DNA of 64,000 nucleotides from Halomonas sp. Y3. GTDB lineage: Bacteria; Pseudomonadota; Gammaproteobacteria; Pseudomonadales; Halomonadaceae. Position numbers and translations under genes: made by a program. Location of the stretch: contig NZ_CP099975.1 of NCBI RefSeq assembly GCF_024137965.1, positions 1,736,001-1,800,000 on the forward strand. The letters run 5' to 3'. Shown here piece by piece: positions 62,272 through 64,000 of this stretch (positions are counted from its first letter, which is position 1; each line of letters begins with the position of its first letter). Below the pieces are notes generated by a model, which saw only the letters and a program-made list of their open reading frames with translations, ran no database searches and was not told where the DNA came from.

Positions 62272-63010
62272 GCTCAGGGGTGCCGCTGTTGGTGACCTCG
62301 ATCTCCCAGCCCTGGCCGGGCTGCCAGTCGCCGAGCACGTAGCGTCTGGCGGGAGCGTCCCCGACCACCAGCTCATGCACCGCCGGGCGGTGGGTGTGGC
62401 CGTGGATCAGGGTGGTCACCTCGTGCTCGGCCATCACGCGGCGGACCTCGTCCTGGGTCACGTCCATGATGTCCTCGGCCTTGTTGGAGTTGGCCTCGCC
62501 GGACTGCTCGCGGAGCTGCTTCGCCAGGGCGAGGCGCTGCTCCAGGGGCATGGAGAGCACCTGGGCCTGCCACAGGGGGGTGCGGGCCTGGTGGCGAAAG
62601 GCCTGGTACTCGGCGTCGAGGGTGCAGAGGCTGTCGCCGTGCATCAGCAGCACCCGCGCCCCGCCCAGCGTCACCACGCTGGGGTCGGGGAGCAGGGTGG
62701 CCCCCGCCTCGGCGGCGAAGCGCTCGCCGAGCAGGAAGTCGCGGTTGCCGTGCATCAGGTAGATCTCGGAGCCGTCGTCGGCCAGCCGCCTGAGCGCCCG
62801 GGCGACGCGGACGGCCAGGTCGGCGTTGCCGGTCGGGTCCTGGCCGGCCAGGTCGAGCAGGTCGTCGCCGATCCAGGCCTCGAAGAGATCGCCGAGGATA
62901 TAGAGGGCCTCACAGCCGCAGGCGCGCTCCTCCAGCCAGCGCAGGAACGCCTCGGTGACCTCGGGAGCGCTCGGCTGCAGGTGCAGGTCGGAGATCAGCA
63001 GGCTGGCCAT
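62258..63010 (-). CDS. lpxH: UDP-2,3-diacylglucosamine diphosphatase
   Basis: 250 residues. Lipid A synthesis, inner-membrane face. Metallophosphoesterase ligands SDLHL, GDLFEAWIGDD, GNRDFL, MHGDSL and HGHTHRPAVH. Its ATG overlaps the ppiB stop by one base, so the two are coupled. Normal length plus a KKI tail ending in the shared palindrome. Confidence 0.96.
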   Translation of the reverse strand: MASLLISDLHLQPSAPEVTEAFLRWLEERACGCEALYILGDLFEAWIGDDLLDLAGQDPTGNADLAVRVARALRRLADDGSEIYLMHGNRDFLLGERFAAEAGATLLPDPSVVTLGGARVLLMHGDSLCTLDAEYQAFRHQARTPLWQAQVLSMPLEQRLALAKQLREQSGEANSNKAEDIMDVTQDEVRRVMAEHEVTTLIHGHTHRPAVHELVVGDAPARRYVLGDWQPGQGWEIEVTNSGTPELKKI

Positions 63011-63507
63011 CAGGCCTCCTTGACGTAGGCCTTCTTGATCATGACGTCCTCGGCGGGCACGTCGGCGTGCATGCCGCGGCGAGTGGTCTCGACCTTGCGG
63101 ATCCTGTCGACCACGTCCATGCCGTCGATCACGCGGCCGAAGACGCAGTAGCCCCAGCCCTGGATGGACTTGCCGCTGTGGTTCAGGAAGGCGTTGTCGG
63201 CGACGTTGATAAAGAACTGAGCGGTGGCGGAGTGCGGGTCCTGGGTGCGCGCCATGGCCAGGGTGCCGGTTTCGTTCTGCAGGCCGTTGTCCGCCTCGTT
63301 CTCGATGGGGTCGCGGGTGGTCTTCTGGTCGAAGCTCTCGTCGAAGCCGCCGCCCTGGATCATGAAGCCGTCGATGACGCGGTGGAAGAGGGTGCCGTCG
63401 TAGAAGCCGTCGCGCACGTACTGCTCGAAATTGGCCGCGGTCTTGGGGGCCTTCTCGTGGTCGAGTTCGACGGAGATGTCACCGAAGGTGGTTTCGAGAA
63501 CGATCAT
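63010..63507 (-). CDS. ppiB: Peptidyl-prolyl cis-trans isomerase B (cyclophilin)
   Basis: 165 residues. Cyclophilin core [15 protein letters not shown] with the catalytic Arg, [10 protein letters not shown] and [18 protein letters not shown] 63507 follows AGGAAC; no signal peptide, so cytoplasmic. Divergent from glnS, followed by lpxH. Confidence 0.96.
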   Translation of the reverse strand: MIVLETTFGDISVELDHEKAPKTAANFEQYVRDGFYDGTLFHRVIDGFMIQGGGFDESFDQKTTRDPIENEADNGLQNETGTLAMARTQDPHSATAQFFINVADNAFLNHSGKSIQGWGYCVFGRVIDGMDVVDRIRKVETTRRGMHADVPAEDVMIKKAYVKEA

Positions 63508-63636
63508 CGCTAAGTTCCTGTGCAATAAAGGGGCGCTGCCTTGGCGTTGCCCATGGACGTGGCGCTATAATACCGGTTTTGCCTCGAGGCGCGAAGCACG
63601 CGCCCGCACCTTCAACCAGAGGTTGTTTGCCCAACC

Positions 63637-64000
63637 ATGACCACCGACACCACCAGCGCGCCGAATTTCATTCGCAACCAGATTCGCGACGAGATCGAGG
63701 CCGGTCGCACCGGCAAGATCGTGACCCGCTTCCCGCCGGAGCCCAACGGCTTCCTGCATATCGGCCACGCCAAGTCGATCTGTCTCAACTTCGGGCTGGC
63801 CGAGCAGTTCGGTGGTGACTGTCACCTGCGCTTCGATGACACCAACCCGGCCAAGGAGGAGCAGGCCTACATCGACGCCATCAAGGAGGACGTCAGCTGG
63901 CTGGGCTTCGAGTGGGCAGGCCCCGTGCGCTTCGCCTCCGACTACTTCGACCAGCTCTACGCCTGGGCCCAGCACCTGATCCGCGAGGGCAAGGCCTACG
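63637..64000 (+). CDS. glnS: Glutaminyl-tRNA synthetase, N-terminal part
   Basis: 121 codons before the right edge. Class I synthetase with [19 protein letters not shown] (HIGH motif) and [20 protein letters not shown] start is typical. The rest lies outside the window. Charges tRNA-Gln directly. Confidence 0.97.
   Translation, partial: MTTDTTSAPNFIRNQIRDEIEAGRTGKIVTRFPPEPNGFLHIGHAKSICLNFGLAEQFGGDCHLRFDDTNPAKEEQAYIDAIKEDVSWLGFEWAGPVRFASDYFDQLYAWAQHLIREGKAY

Noticed and set aside
63565-63975. An antisense frame over the glnS start
   Set aside because: glnS is unmistakable on the plus strand (HIGH motif); the antisense frame is a shadow.

Overview
The window is a stretch of a high-G+C gammaproteobacterial chromosome, most likely from the Halomonadaceae (Halomonas or a close relative). 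The evidence is the canonical order tig-clpP-clpX-lon-hupB-ppiD, the pilBCD-coaE-yacG arrangement, a Tus-like protein next to yacG, miaE, and the dense set of dispersed palindromic repeats. This assignment is an inference from gene content and order; no database search was possible.

Layout. 1-2.8 kb: the end of a valine-catabolism operon (acyl-CoA dehydrogenase, 3-hydroxyisobutyryl-CoA hydrolase, mmsB). 2.8-3.9 kb: a REP-associated tyrosine transposase (RAYT) between two different tandem arrays of REP-like palindromes. 3.9-10.5 kb: a MATE exporter, DUF1289 protein plus miaE, and a 1309-residue BTAD/AAA regulator with a decayed cyclase-like module. 10.6-15.8 kb: an LPS core or surface-polysaccharide cluster of visibly lower G+C (ligase, sugar kinase, two glycosyltransferases, pyruvyl transferase). 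15.8-22.7 kb: a SEC-C/TPR protein, rimO, a DUF2281/PemK-like toxin-antitoxin pair, an SRPBCC protein, and the Tus-like gene, yacG and coaE. 22.8-32.1 kb: a type IV pilus locus (LRR-tailed pilin, pilD, pilC, pilB, two further pilins) invaded by an IS66-family element just upstream of pilD and by an IS200/IS605-type TnpB element in the pilB/pilin intergenic region.

32.1-45 kb: a PAS protein, a beta-CASP metallo-hydrolase, an IS4-family element, a GAF-PAS-GGDEF-EAL protein with a broken GGDEF motif, a Lon-like protease coupled to a universal-stress-type protein, TerB and a FAD oxidoreductase. 45-51.5 kb: membrane proteins, pyrC, a hipBA-type pair, mtnN and folD. 51.6-52.1 kb: tRNA-Pro, tRNA-Arg and two identical tRNA-His genes. 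52.3-60.9 kb: the proteostasis block tig-clpP-clpX-lon-hupB-ppiD with readable sigma70 and sigma32-type promoters. 61-64 kb: a COG0523 (ZigA/YciC-like) GTPase behind a Zur-type palindrome and a 13-copy heptanucleotide repeat, then lpxH, ppiB and the start of glnS.

The most unusual signals are repeat-driven. A dispersed inverted repeat built on GGGTCAGACCC supplies the stop codons of at least five proteins, three of which thereby end in Gly-Ser-Asp-Pro; an IS4-family element has inserted exactly into one copy. The pilus locus combines pilin paralogs that share one N-terminal module but carry different C-terminal tails (a BspA-type leucine-rich-repeat tail, an Asp-Thr/Gly microsatellite tail) with two transposon insertions at its control points.
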